Of a DNA stretch of 64,000 nucleotides, positions 1-8,330 are shown in pieces. The position numbers were made by a program, and so were the translations under genes. The notes beneath the pieces were generated by a model, which was not told the DNA's origin, did no database searches, and worked only from the letters and a program-made list of their open reading frames with translations. The stretch spans positions 186,001-250,000 of the forward strand of contig DASXVJ010000023.1 of the NCBI GenBank assembly GCA_036504335.1, in the 5' to 3' direction. This DNA is from Fen-183 sp036504335. GTDB taxonomy: Bacteria; Acidobacteriota; Thermoanaerobaculia; UBA5066. Within the stretch, counting starts at the first letter, position 1, and every line of letters begins with the position of its first letter.

Positions 1-33
1 GAATGCGAACGCGAACGCAAAGAATTGCTTCAT
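1..33 (-). CDS. 5' end of an exported protein, cut by the window edge
   Basis: Only the first 11 codons are present, read leftwards from an ATG at 33 and beginning MKQFFAFAF. A strong Shine-Dalgarno GGGAGGAG lies at about 40-48, directly upstream on the minus strand. The Lys followed by a Phe/Ala-rich stretch looks like the start of a signal peptide. Nothing further can be said about the product. The 78-bp gap to the acyltransferase gene on the same strand probably holds its promoter. Confidence 0.6.
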   Translation of the reverse strand, partial: MKQFFAFAFAF

Positions 34-111
34 GAATCTCTCCTCCCGGAAAGTAAAAAGAGGCCCGGCACCGGATAATTGAAGCGACTCTGTCGCAGAT
101 AGCGCCGCGGG

Positions 112-1536
112 TCAAGGGGCGTGCGGCGCGCCCCCCGCCCCCGCGATCGCGTTCGCGTAGTACCGGAGGAGCGGCAGCTCCGCGGCGACGGGCCGGAAGA
201 GACCGCCGTCCGCGAGGACGACGTGCCGGAGCATGAGCGCCCTGAGGCCGACGGACACGGCGTAGTCCTGGTCGCCGCGCGGCACGTGGACGTATGCGCC
301 CCCGGCTTCGAGAGCGCGCCAGCGGGCGAGGACCTCGGACTTCAGCTCGAGCTCGCTCCACGCCCGCTCCGGCGCGTCGACGAGGACGCTCGCGACGAGC
401 GAGACGGGCAGGACCGGAATCACGCGCGCGATCCGCTCCATGAGGTCCTTCGCGAGGCCCTCGACGGCGGCGAACCGCGCCTCCCGCGAGACGGTCCCGA
501 GGTCGAGGTCCTTCCGTGCGAGCCACTCCCGCGTCGACACAGGAGACCCGAAGCTCACGCAGGCATAGCCGAAGCGGCGCCACTCGTTCGCGATCACGAG
601 GCGCGCGTTGCGCCGGACGAAGCGGAGCGTCTCGGCGAGGGTGTCGGCCGGAGAGGCTTTGCCCTGCGCCGGGGAGCGGTCGAGGAGGAGCGTGCGGTCT
701 TCGAGGACGCGGTCGTAGTTGACTCCGACCGGGATGAAGACGAGATCGCGCGGACCCTTCGGGTCGAAGCCGCGGAGCATGTAGTCGAGGAGGCCGAGCT
801 TCGGGGGGCGCAGCGCGCCGTCCTTCGAGAGCCCGCCCTCGGGGTAGACGGCCTGCGGAACGCCGTTCGCCGTGGCCATCGCGACCCAGCGCTCGAGGAC
901 GCGCCGGTAGAGCGGATCCTTCGAGTCGCGCCGCACGAAGTACGCGCCGGTCGCCCGCAGGAATCCCTGGATGGGCCAGATCCGCGCCCATTCGCCGACG
1001 GCGTAGCTGAGAGCCGTCTTCTCGGCCGCCAGGTACGAGAGGAGGAAGTAGTCCATGTTGCTCCGGTGGTTCATGACGAAGACCACCGTCGAGCCGTCGG
1101 GGATCGCCCGCAGGCCGGCGTCGTCCGCCGTGCCGAGGCGCACGCGGTAGAGCGAGCGCGCGACCGCGCGGGCGATCGCGTAACCCGCGCGAAAGTAGAT
1201 CCACGCGTTGAAGGCCGGGACGATCTCCCGCGCGTCGCGGTCGACGCGTTTCTGCACTTCGTCGCGGGAGAGGCCCGACTCCTTCGCGAACGCGTCGGCG
1301 GCCTCGAGGACCTTGAGGTCGAAGCGGAGCTGGTCCACGAGAACCTCGCGCTTCGTCATCTTGAACGGCGGGAGGCGCACGGGGAGGCGCGCGTTCAGCT
1401 CGTCGATGACGCGGTTCGCGCGGCGGCGCATCACGGCGCGGGCGGCGGGGCGGAGCAGCCGGTCGAGAACCGCCCAGCCCGCGAGAGATGCGAGCAGGAC
1501 GAAGGCCCAGAGCGGGACTGCGACGGAGGAGGACAT
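112..1536 (-). CDS. PlsB-like glycerol-3-phosphate/lysophospholipid acyltransferase
   Basis: This membrane-anchored acyltransferase (474 aa) probably transfers a fatty acyl chain to glycerol-3-phosphate or a lysophospholipid in membrane lipid synthesis. An N-terminal hydrophobic segment (about residues 8-25) anchors it. The catalytic H-x4-D box is NHRSNMD. It is followed by the PlsB-like blocks GAYFVRRDSKDPLYR, YPEGGLSKDG and VFIPVGVNYDRV, which match acyltransferase motifs II-IV. It is much shorter than E. coli PlsB (about 800 aa), so it carries the catalytic core without the long flanking regions. The ATG at 1536 has a GGAG about a dozen bases upstream. The acyl donor and exact acceptor cannot be read from sequence. 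Confidence 0.85.
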   Translation of the reverse strand: MSSSVAVPLWAFVLLASLAGWAVLDRLLRPAARAVMRRRANRVIDELNARLPVRLPPFKMTKREVLVDQLRFDLKVLEAADAFAKESGLSRDEVQKRVDRDAREIVPAFNAWIYFRAGYAIARAVARSLYRVRLGTADDAGLRAIPDGSTVVFVMNHRSNMDYFLLSYLAAEKTALSYAVGEWARIWPIQGFLRATGAYFVRRDSKDPLYRRVLERWVAMATANGVPQAVYPEGGLSKDGALRPPKLGLLDYMLRGFDPKGPRDLVFIPVGVNYDRVLEDRTLLLDRSPAQGKASPADTLAETLRFVRRNARLVIANEWRRFGYACVSFGSPVSTREWLARKDLDLGTVSREARFAAVEGLAKDLMERIARVIPVLPVSLVASVLVDAPERAWSELELKSEVLARWRALEAGGAYVHVPRGDQDYAVSVGLRALMLRHVVLADGGLFRPVAAELPLLRYYANAIAGAGGAPHAP

Positions 1537-1592
1537 CGGAATTTTCTCCGAAGATTAAGGCATGAGAGCCGAAGCGAGGTCTAATCGCCTCC

Positions 1593-2684
1593 ATGGAAGC
1601 GCGGATTCCATCCTTCGCGGCGCACGCCGTACTCGCCGGGCTCCTCGCGGCGGCCCCCGCCGTGCATGCCCAGATCCTTCCGGCCGAGCCTGCCTCGGGT
1701 CACGCCATTCTCGGAGATTTCCGATTCTCTTCGGGCGAAGTGCTCCCCGACGTCCGGATTTCATACGTGACGTACGGCCGGCGCCTCGACGACGGCCGCG
1801 GAAAGACCGCGAACGCGGTGCTCGTCCTGCACGGGACGGGCGGCTCGTCGGCGCAGTTCCTCGGGCCGACGTTCGCCGGCGTGCTGTTCGGCCCCGGCCA
1901 GCCGCTCGACGCCTCGCGCTACTACATCGTGATCCCCGACGGGCTCGGCCACGGCGGCTCCTCGAAACCGAGCGACGGCCTGAAGGCGAAGTTCCCGCGC
2001 TACACGTACGACGACATGGTCCGCGCGCAGTACCGGCTCCTGACCGAGAGCCTCGGCGTCACGCACCTGAGGCTCGTGATCGGCACGTCGATGGGCGGGA
2101 TGCACACGTGGGCGTGGGGCGAGGCGTATCCGGACTTCATGGACGCGCTCCTGCCGCTCGCGAGCCTGCCGGCGCCGATCGCCGGGCGCAACCGGATGTG
2201 GCGGAAGATGGCGATGGACCTCATCCGCGGGGATCCCGAGTGGAGGGGCGGCGGCTACACGGCGCAGCCGCCGGGCCTCCGCGGCGCGCTCTCGCTCCTC
2301 CTGACGGTCTCGGGCAGCCCGCTCGGCTGGATGCAGCAGGCGCCCGACCGTGTCGCCGCGGACGCGGCCGTGGACAAGTACATGTCGGAGCGGCTCGCGA
2401 AGATGGACGCGAACGACCTCCTCTGGGCGCTCGACGCCTCGCGCGACTACGATCCGTGGCTCGGCCTCGAGAAGATCAAGGCGCCTCTCCTCGCGATCAA
2501 CTTCGCGGACGACGCGATCAACCCGCCGGAGCTCGGGATCCTCGAGAAGGGAATCGCGCGCGTGAAGAACGGGCAGGCCGTCGTGTTTCCGCTCTCGGAG
2601 AAGACGCGCGGCCACCAGACGCACACCCTCGCGGACATCTGGAAAACCTACCTGAACGAGCTTCTGGTCCGGTCTCGGCCGTAG
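1593..2684 (+). CDS. exported alpha/beta hydrolase of the homoserine acetyltransferase-like group
   Basis: A 363-aa alpha/beta-fold protein with an N-terminal signal peptide ending near AVHA (about residue 27). The oxyanion region is LHGTGGSS. The nucleophile elbow is GTSMGGMHTW, close to the GSMGGM of MetX-type acyltransferases. The acid residue is likely in FADDAINPPE and the histidine in GHQTHT near the C-terminus. Export argues against a role in methionine synthesis, so hydrolysis of an external ester or acyl compound is more likely. It stands alone between two minus-strand genes, and its 3' end lies 9 bp from the end of the convergent aminotransferase gene. Confidence 0.85.
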   Translation: MEARIPSFAAHAVLAGLLAAAPAVHAQILPAEPASGHAILGDFRFSSGEVLPDVRISYVTYGRRLDDGRGKTANAVLVLHGTGGSSAQFLGPTFAGVLFGPGQPLDASRYYIVIPDGLGHGGSSKPSDGLKAKFPRYTYDDMVRAQYRLLTESLGVTHLRLVIGTSMGGMHTWAWGEAYPDFMDALLPLASLPAPIAGRNRMWRKMAMDLIRGDPEWRGGGYTAQPPGLRGALSLLLTVSGSPLGWMQQAPDRVAADAAVDKYMSERLAKMDANDLLWALDASRDYDPWLGLEKIKAPLLAINFADDAINPPELGILEKGIARVKNGQAVVFPLSEKTRGHQTHTLADIWKTYLNELLVRSRP

Positions 2685-2693
2685 GCGCGGCCC

Positions 2694-3902
2694 TCAGCGC
2701 AGCGCGCGCGCCAGACGCGCCACGCCCTCGGCGAAGACGTCGGGCGGGGGGAGGAGGCTCAGCACGAGCCAGGCCTCGGAGGGGAACTCGTAGAAGTAGC
2801 CGGGGTGGACGAGGACGTCGTGCGTCTCGAGGAGGTCGAGAACGATCTCTTCCTCGGGTCTCACGGCCGGGACCCTCAGGCACGCGGCCCATCCCGCGGC
2901 CACCGGCGCGACCGTGACGGCGCCGCCCGCGGGGAATGCCGTCTTGAGCGCGCGCTCGTTCCTGAGGACGCGCGCCCAGATCGACTCGACGGCGCGACGG
3001 CTGCCCTCGAGGAGGCGCGGGAGCGCGAGCTGCACGGGCGTCCCGACGGAGAGGTACGCGTCCGCGACCCACTCGAGGCGGCGCAGCGCATCTTCGAGCG
3101 GTCCCGCCGGGCCGTTCGCGAGGATCCAGCCGAGCTTGAGCTGGGGAAGCGCCGCGGACTTCGAGAGGCCGCCGAGCGAAAACACGAGCGCCTCGCTCCG
3201 CACGGCCGCGACCGGCGCGTCGTCGGGGCGGTCCGAGTAGCGGTAGTCGACGAAGACCTCGTCCGAGATCACGGCGAAGCCCTTCTCCGCCGCGAGCGCG
3301 AGGAGCGCGTCGAGCTCGGCGGCGCCGATCGAGCTGCCCGTCGGGTTGTTCGGGTTCACGACGACGACGGCCGCCGTGCGCACACCCGCCACCGCGAGGC
3401 GCGTGACCTCGTGCGCGACGGCCGAGGCGTGCACGCGGAAGCCATCCTCGGCGGCGAGCGGGTAGCGCGCGAGCGTCACGCTCTCGAGGCCGGCGAGGGC
3501 GTCGAGGAGCGGGTACGACGGGGCGGGGACGAGGACCGCGTCGCCGGGGTCGGCGAGGACCTTGAAGAGCCAGCCGTAGGCCTCGCTCGTCGAGGCGGTG
3601 AGGACGAGCCGCTCGGGTGGTGCGAGGACGCCGTGGACGGCCGCGTACCAGTTGCTCACCGCGAGGCGCGCGCGCCGCAAGCCCCGGGGGTCCGGCTCGT
3701 AGACGAGGCCGCGCGGGTCCGCGAGCGGCGCGAGGAGGCCGGCGTCTTCCGGGACGTCGAGGAAGAGGTCGGCGCCGCCCGAACGCAGGGCGACCGCCGT
3801 GGGGTTCGAGACGGTCAGGTCGAGGTGCGGCCGCGCGCGCGCCGCGAGGGCCCGCGTGACGCGGTTCTCCTCGTGGACGGGCGGCAGGCGCTTCGAGAAC
3901 AC
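2694..3902 (-). CDS. PLP-dependent class I/II aminotransferase
   Basis: A fold-type I aminotransferase of 402 aa. Hallmarks are NPNNPTGSS (cofactor/substrate region), the D-x-Y pair in SDEVFVDYRYSD and the Schiff-base lysine in SLGGLSKSAALPQLK. It transfers amino groups between an amino acid and a 2-oxo acid in the cytoplasm, and the substrate cannot be assigned. The start is GTG at 3902, only 6 bp after the stop of the upstream S9 peptidase gene on the same strand, so the two are probably cotranscribed. That pairing suggests peptide breakdown followed by amino acid catabolism, which is inference. Confidence 0.87.
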   Translation of the reverse strand: MFSKRLPPVHEENRVTRALAARARPHLDLTVSNPTAVALRSGGADLFLDVPEDAGLLAPLADPRGLVYEPDPRGLRRARLAVSNWYAAVHGVLAPPERLVLTASTSEAYGWLFKVLADPGDAVLVPAPSYPLLDALAGLESVTLARYPLAAEDGFRVHASAVAHEVTRLAVAGVRTAAVVVVNPNNPTGSSIGAAELDALLALAAEKGFAVISDEVFVDYRYSDRPDDAPVAAVRSEALVFSLGGLSKSAALPQLKLGWILANGPAGPLEDALRRLEWVADAYLSVGTPVQLALPRLLEGSRRAVESIWARVLRNERALKTAFPAGGAVTVAPVAAGWAACLRVPAVRPEEEIVLDLLETHDVLVHPGYFYEFPSEAWLVLSLLPPPDVFAEGVARLARALR

Positions 3903-3908
3903 CGGCCT

Positions 3909-6020
3909 TCAGCGCCCCGCGACGAGGTCTTCCGGCTTCCACGGCGACGGCGGGCCGCCGAGCCACCGGGCGAACCAGTCCAGGTGGGCCGCGTAGTAGA
4001 GAGCCATCTCGAATGCGCTCGGCCAGTGGCCCGCCTTCTCGAAGACGATCAGGCGCGACGGGACGCCGCGGGCCTGGAGGTCCGTGAAGAACTCGAGCGA
4101 CTGCGTGTACGGCACGCGGTAGTCCTTCTCGCCGGTGACGACGAGGCACGGCGTCCTGAACGCCGTCACGTACTCCGACGGGCTCTGCGAGCGGTAGAGG
4201 GCCGCGTTCTCCCACGGGGCGCCCCTGAGGTCCCACTGGGGGAACCAGACCTCCTCCGTCGAGGAGTACATCGCGCGCAGGTCGTAGACGCCCATCATCG
4301 AGGCGAGCGCCTTGAAGCGCGTCGTGTGGCCCTCGAGCCACATCATCGCATAGCCGCCCCACGACCAGCCCATCGCGCCCATGCGGTCCTTGTCGACGTA
4401 GGGGAGCTTCTCGAGCGCGTCCGTCACCTTCTCGACGTCCGTCATCACCTTGCCGTTCCAGTCGCCGGAGATCGCGGACGTGTAGGCCTGGCCGAAGCCG
4501 GTCGAGCCGTGCGGGTTCGGGAACGCGACGACGTAGCCCGCGCCGGGGTAGACCTGCCAGTCGCCGCGGTAGGCGTCCGCCCACTGCTGCTGCGGCCCGC
4601 CGTGGACGTTCAGGATCAGCGGGTACTTCTTCGACGGATCGAAGCCGTGCGGCTTGACGATCCACACGTGGACGGGCTTTCCACCGGCGCCCGGCACCGT
4701 GATCTCCTCGGCCGGGCGGACGTCGACCTCCTTCTCGAAGGCCGCGTTGTGCGTCGTGAGGCGGGTGCCGGCCCCGTCGCCGCCGGACGCGACGCCGAGG
4801 CGCCACAGCTCGTGGGGGCTCCCGATCCGGCGTCGGGCCGCGACGGCGAACGAGGCGTCGGGCGCGAGCGCCCACGCGTCGATCGCGCCGACGGACGACA
4901 CGGCGCGCAGCGCGCCCGTCGCGAGGACGATCTCGAAGAGCGGCGTCCGGCCCTTCACCTCGGCCGTGAAGAAGATCCGCGTCCCGTCCCTCGAGAACTC
5001 GAAGTCGCGGACCGTGTCGTCGAAGGAAGCCGTCAGGTCTCGCTCGGCGCCGGTCGCGCGGTCGCGCAGGACGATCCGGAACCGGTCGGCCTCGTAACGC
5101 GGCGTCGCCTGGCGCTTGAACGCGAGGGATCGGCCGTCCGGCGAGTAGCGGGGCGAACCGTCGAAGCCCTTGTTCGCCGCCGTGACGTTCTGCGGGGCCG
5201 CGAGGGAAGCGACATCGGCCGGCACGCGTACGGTCCAGACGTCCGCGTTCGTCGAAAAGGCCCCGTCGGCATCGCGATTGGACGAAAACGCGAGCTCCTT
5301 GCCGTCGGGCGAGAGGTCGAAGTCGCGCCCGCCCCCGACCGCGAAGACCGGCGAGTCGAAGTCGCCGGGCGTCAGGTCGCGGATCGCCTTGCCCGCGTCC
5401 GCCTCGGCGAGGTCGAGGACAAGAACGTGCGTGCGCTTGCCGTCCTTCCAGTCGGTCCAGTGCCGGTAGAGAAGGGAATCGGCGAGGTGGGCCTTGATCT
5501 TGTTCGCGTCCCGCGCGTCGGACGCCTTCTTGTTGCATGCCGCGTCGGCGCCGCAGGACGGCGTGACGTCGGCCGCAAACATCAGGAAGCGGCCATCCCG
5601 TGAGAACGCCGGCCCGTCGATCCCGCCGGGGAATCTCGTCTTCTGCTCGGCTTCGCCGCCGCCGAGCGGCAGGAAGAAGACCTGCGGCTCGCCCGTACGC
5701 GTCGAGACGAAAGCGAGCGTCCTTCCGTCGGGGGAGAAGAAGGGATGCTCGTCGCGCGCGTCGCCGGAGGTGAGCGGCCGGGCGTTCGAGCCGTCGGCGT
5801 CGACGCGCCAGAGGGCCACGGTCTTCTTCTTCGCGGCCCAGTCGTTCGTCGTGACGGCGTAGACGATCGTCTTCCCGTCGGGCGAGATCGCGGGCTCGCC
5901 GACGCCTTTCGTCCTGTAGAGGTCCTCGAGCGTGAACGCGCGGCCGGAGTCGGCGGCGGGGGCGGGGGAGGCGAGAACGGCGAGGAGGGCGAGGGCGAGG
6001 GGCGCGGACCTTTTCGGCAT
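3909..6020 (-). CDS. exported S9-family prolyl oligopeptidase-like peptidase
   Basis: A 703-aa secreted peptidase of the dipeptidyl-aminopeptidase/acylaminoacyl-peptidase type. A signal peptide (about residues 1-22) is followed by a WD40/TolB-like beta-propeller with repeated SPDGK/SRDG blades (about 40-420). The C-terminal alpha/beta-hydrolase domain has the nucleophile in GWSWGGYAMM, the aspartate in GEKDYRVPY and the histidine in KAGHWPSAF. It cleaves oligopeptides in the periplasm or outside the cell. The ATG at 6020 is chosen because it precedes a clear signal sequence. It heads a two-gene unit with the aminotransferase. Confidence 0.92.
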   Translation of the reverse strand: MPKRSAPLALALLAVLASPAPAADSGRAFTLEDLYRTKGVGEPAISPDGKTIVYAVTTNDWAAKKKTVALWRVDADGSNARPLTSGDARDEHPFFSPDGRTLAFVSTRTGEPQVFFLPLGGGEAEQKTRFPGGIDGPAFSRDGRFLMFAADVTPSCGADAACNKKASDARDANKIKAHLADSLLYRHWTDWKDGKRTHVLVLDLAEADAGKAIRDLTPGDFDSPVFAVGGGRDFDLSPDGKELAFSSNRDADGAFSTNADVWTVRVPADVASLAAPQNVTAANKGFDGSPRYSPDGRSLAFKRQATPRYEADRFRIVLRDRATGAERDLTASFDDTVRDFEFSRDGTRIFFTAEVKGRTPLFEIVLATGALRAVSSVGAIDAWALAPDASFAVAARRRIGSPHELWRLGVASGGDGAGTRLTTHNAAFEKEVDVRPAEEITVPGAGGKPVHVWIVKPHGFDPSKKYPLILNVHGGPQQQWADAYRGDWQVYPGAGYVVAFPNPHGSTGFGQAYTSAISGDWNGKVMTDVEKVTDALEKLPYVDKDRMGAMGWSWGGYAMMWLEGHTTRFKALASMMGVYDLRAMYSSTEEVWFPQWDLRGAPWENAALYRSQSPSEYVTAFRTPCLVVTGEKDYRVPYTQSLEFFTDLQARGVPSRLIVFEKAGHWPSAFEMALYYAAHLDWFARWLGGPPSPWKPEDLVAGR

Positions 6021-6058
6021 GCGCCGAGTCTATCGGCCCGCGCCCTTCGTCGGCAGCC

Positions 6059-6547
6059 TCAGCTCGTGAGGCCGTCGCGCTTCTTGAGGATTTCGTCGAG
6101 GAACCAGCGGTTCTTCTGGTGCACCTGGACGAGGCGCGTGTAGAGGTCGGCGGTGCCGATGTCGCCGGCGTCCGTTGCGACCTCGGCGTCCGTGTGCATC
6201 TCGGCGATGATGACGTCGAGGGCCGCGCGGGCCTCGGTGAGCATCTCGCGCATCCCGAGCACGCCTTCCGAGGGCTTCACGGTCGCGGCCGGGAGGTAGT
6301 CGGCCGGATCGCCGATCGGGGCGCCGCCGACCATGATCGCGCGCTCGGCGAACTCGTCGATCGCGGCGAACGTCTGCGCGGCCTGCTCGTCGAGGAGCAG
6401 GTGGATGTCGCGGAACAGCGGCCCGTAGCTGAGCCAGTGGTACTTCTTGTAGTTGAGGTAGGCGACGAGGGCGTTCGCCTGCTGACGCTGGAGCGTCGCG
6501 ACGACGGCGTCTGCGCCGTGGCCCTTCTTCCTGTTCTTCTTCGGCAT
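6059..6547 (-). CDS. dps: Dps/ferritin-like DNA-protection protein
   Basis: A 162-aa Dps-family protein that oxidises Fe(II) with hydrogen peroxide, stores iron in a dodecamer and shields DNA. The family ferroxidase signature W-x3-G-x2-F-x3-H-x3-DE appears as WLSYGPLFRDIHLLLDE (about residues 38-54), followed by the conserved IDEFAER helix. The lysine-rich N-terminus (MPKKNRKKGHG) could bind DNA. The start at 6547 has a GGAGG ribosome site. A 17-bp inverted repeat lies exactly over its promoter (6567-6594), which suggests iron- or peroxide-responsive repression. Confidence 0.93.
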   Translation of the reverse strand: MPKKNRKKGHGADAVVATLQRQQANALVAYLNYKKYHWLSYGPLFRDIHLLLDEQAAQTFAAIDEFAERAIMVGGAPIGDPADYLPAATVKPSEGVLGMREMLTEARAALDVIIAEMHTDAEVATDAGDIGTADLYTRLVQVHQKNRWFLDEILKKRDGLTS

Positions 6548-6566
6548 TCGGGAACCTCCGATCCTT

Positions 6567-6594
6567 AATTTAGACTAAGTCTAAAGAATGTCAA
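6567..6594 (-). promoter_or_regulatory. dps promoter (-35 TTGACA, -10 TAAATT)
   Basis: Read on the minus strand, a perfect -35 TTGACA (6594-6589) is separated by 16 bp from TAAATT (6572-6567). The dps start codon follows 20 bp later with a GGAGG between. The inverted repeat at 6569-6585 sits inside the spacer and -10 box, so a bound repressor would block polymerase. Confidence 0.65.
6569..6585. promoter_or_regulatory. 7-3-7 palindromic operator over the dps promoter
   Basis: The sequence TTTAGAC-TAA-GTCTAAA is a perfect 7-bp inverted repeat around 3 bp. Its architecture resembles boxes bound by Fur-superfamily regulators such as Irr and PerR, and its position inside the dps promoter fits that role. 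The cognate regulator is not in this window, and the divergent ettA gene could also be affected. Confidence 0.6.
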
Positions 6595-6642
6595 GCGGGC
6601 GGATGCTACATTCCCGCCCCCGACAGGGCAGACAGGAACCCA

Positions 6643-8319
6643 ATGGCCGAACAGTACATCTTCACGATGCAGAACCTGCGGAAGGTGGTCCCGCCGCAGC
6701 GCGAGATTCTCCGCGGCATCTACCTCTCGTTCTTCCCGGGCGCCAAGATCGGCATCCTCGGGCTGAACGGCGCCGGCAAGTCCACCGTCCTGCGCATCAT
6801 GGCGGGGCTCGACAAGGAGTTCACGGGCGAGGCGTTTCCGGCCGAGGGGACGCGCATCGGGTTCCTTTCGCAGGACCCGCAGCTCGACCCGAAGAAGACC
6901 GTCCTCGAGAACGTCGAGGAAGGCGTCGCGCCGGTCAAGAAGCTGCTCGCGCGCTTCGACGAGCTGGGCGAGAAGATGGGCGAGAGCCTCCCCGACGCCG
7001 AGATGGAAAAGGTCATGGCCGAGTACGGGAAGGTGCAGGACGCGATCGAGGCCGCGAACGGCTGGGACCTGGACCGCACGCTCGAGACGGCCATGGACGC
7101 GCTCCGCTGCCCGCCCCCCGACGCGGACGTCACGAAGATCTCGGGTGGCGAAAGGCGCCGCGTCGCGCTCTGCCGCCTCCTCCTCCAGAAGAACGACATG
7201 CTCCTCCTCGACGAGCCCACGAACCATCTCGACGCCGAGTCCGTCGCGTGGCTCGAGCAGTTCCTCAAGGAGTTTCCGGGCACCGTTGTCGCCGTCACGC
7301 ACGACCGCTACTTCCTCGACAACGTCGCGGGCTGGATCCTCGAGCTGGACCGCGGCGCCGGAATCCCGTGGAAGGGCAACTATTCGTCCTGGCTCGAGCA
7401 GAAGGAGGCGCGCCTCGAGATCGAGGAGAAGACCGAGAGCGCGCGCCAGCGCTCGCTCAAGCGCGAGCTCGAGTGGGTGCGCATGGCCCCGCGCGCGCGC
7501 CAGGCCAAGAGCAAGGCGCGCCTCATGGCCTACGAGCAGCTCGTCTCCGAGAGCGGCATCGAGGCGCGGGGCGAGACGAACGAGATCTACATCCCGCCCG
7601 GTCCGCGCCTCGGAGACGTCGTCGTGCGGGCCGAGCGCGTGAAGAAGTCCTTCGGCGACAAGCTCCTCTTCGACGACCTGAGCTTCGACCTGCCGAAGGG
7701 CGGCATCGTGGGGGTCATCGGCCCGAACGGCGCCGGCAAGACGACGCTCTTCAAGATGATCATGGGGCTCGAGAAGCCGGACGGCGGAAGGCTCCAGGTC
7801 GGCGAGACCGTCGTCGCGAGCTACGTGGACCAGAACCGCGAGAAGCCCGACGCGAAGAAGACCGTGCACGACGAGCTGTCGGAGGGGAACGACCTCGTGA
7901 TGCTCGGTAAGCGCGAGATGCCGAGCCGCGCGTTCTGTGCGATGTACAACTTCAAGGGCGCCGACCAGCAGAAGCTCGTCGCGAACCTGTCCGGCGGCGA
8001 GATGAACCGCCTCCACCTCGCGCGGACGCTCAAGAGGGGCGGCAATCTCCTCCTCCTCGACGAGCCGACGAACGACCTCGACGTCGACACGCTCCGCGCG
8101 CTCGAGGAGGCGCTCCTCTCCTTCGGCGGCTGCGCCGTCGTGATCAGCCACGACCGCTGGTTCCTCGACCGCGTCGCGACGCACATGCTCGCGTTCGAGG
8201 GCGACAGCAAGACCGTCTGGTACGAGGGCAACTACCAGGACTACGAGGCCGACCGCCACAAGCGCCTCGGCGCCGAGGCCGACCGCCCGCACCGGATCAA
8301 GTACAGAAAACTGTCCTAG
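6643..8319 (+). CDS. ettA: energy-dependent translational throttle ATPase EttA (ABC-F)
   Basis: A 558-aa ABC-F protein with two nucleotide-binding domains and no membrane segments. Walker A motifs are GLNGAGKST and GPNGAGKTT. Signature motifs are ISGGERRRVAL and LSGGEMNRLHL, and Walker B regions are LLLDEPTNHLD and LLLDEPTNDLD. An interdomain linker rich in Lys/Arg/Glu (about 245-315) matches the P-site tRNA interaction motif. Length and the opening (YIFTMQNLRKVVPP) fit the EttA subgroup, which gates the ribosome E site according to the ATP/ADP ratio. It is transcribed alone, divergently from dps. Confidence 0.95.
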   Translation: MAEQYIFTMQNLRKVVPPQREILRGIYLSFFPGAKIGILGLNGAGKSTVLRIMAGLDKEFTGEAFPAEGTRIGFLSQDPQLDPKKTVLENVEEGVAPVKKLLARFDELGEKMGESLPDAEMEKVMAEYGKVQDAIEAANGWDLDRTLETAMDALRCPPPDADVTKISGGERRRVALCRLLLQKNDMLLLDEPTNHLDAESVAWLEQFLKEFPGTVVAVTHDRYFLDNVAGWILELDRGAGIPWKGNYSSWLEQKEARLEIEEKTESARQRSLKRELEWVRMAPRARQAKSKARLMAYEQLVSESGIEARGETNEIYIPPGPRLGDVVVRAERVKKSFGDKLLFDDLSFDLPKGGIVGVIGPNGAGKTTLFKMIMGLEKPDGGRLQVGETVVASYVDQNREKPDAKKTVHDELSEGNDLVMLGKREMPSRAFCAMYNFKGADQQKLVANLSGGEMNRLHLARTLKRGGNLLLLDEPTNDLDVDTLRALEEALLSFGGCAVVISHDRWFLDRVATHMLAFEGDSKTVWYEGNYQDYEADRHKRLGAEADRPHRIKYRKLS

Positions 8320-8330
8320 AATCCGGGCGA

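Noticed and set aside
2805..5603. Plus-strand open frame of 932 codons
   Set aside because: It is antisense to the aminotransferase and S9 peptidase genes, is dominated by Arg/Glu/Val/Gly as expected from high-GC codon complements, and has no domain motif.
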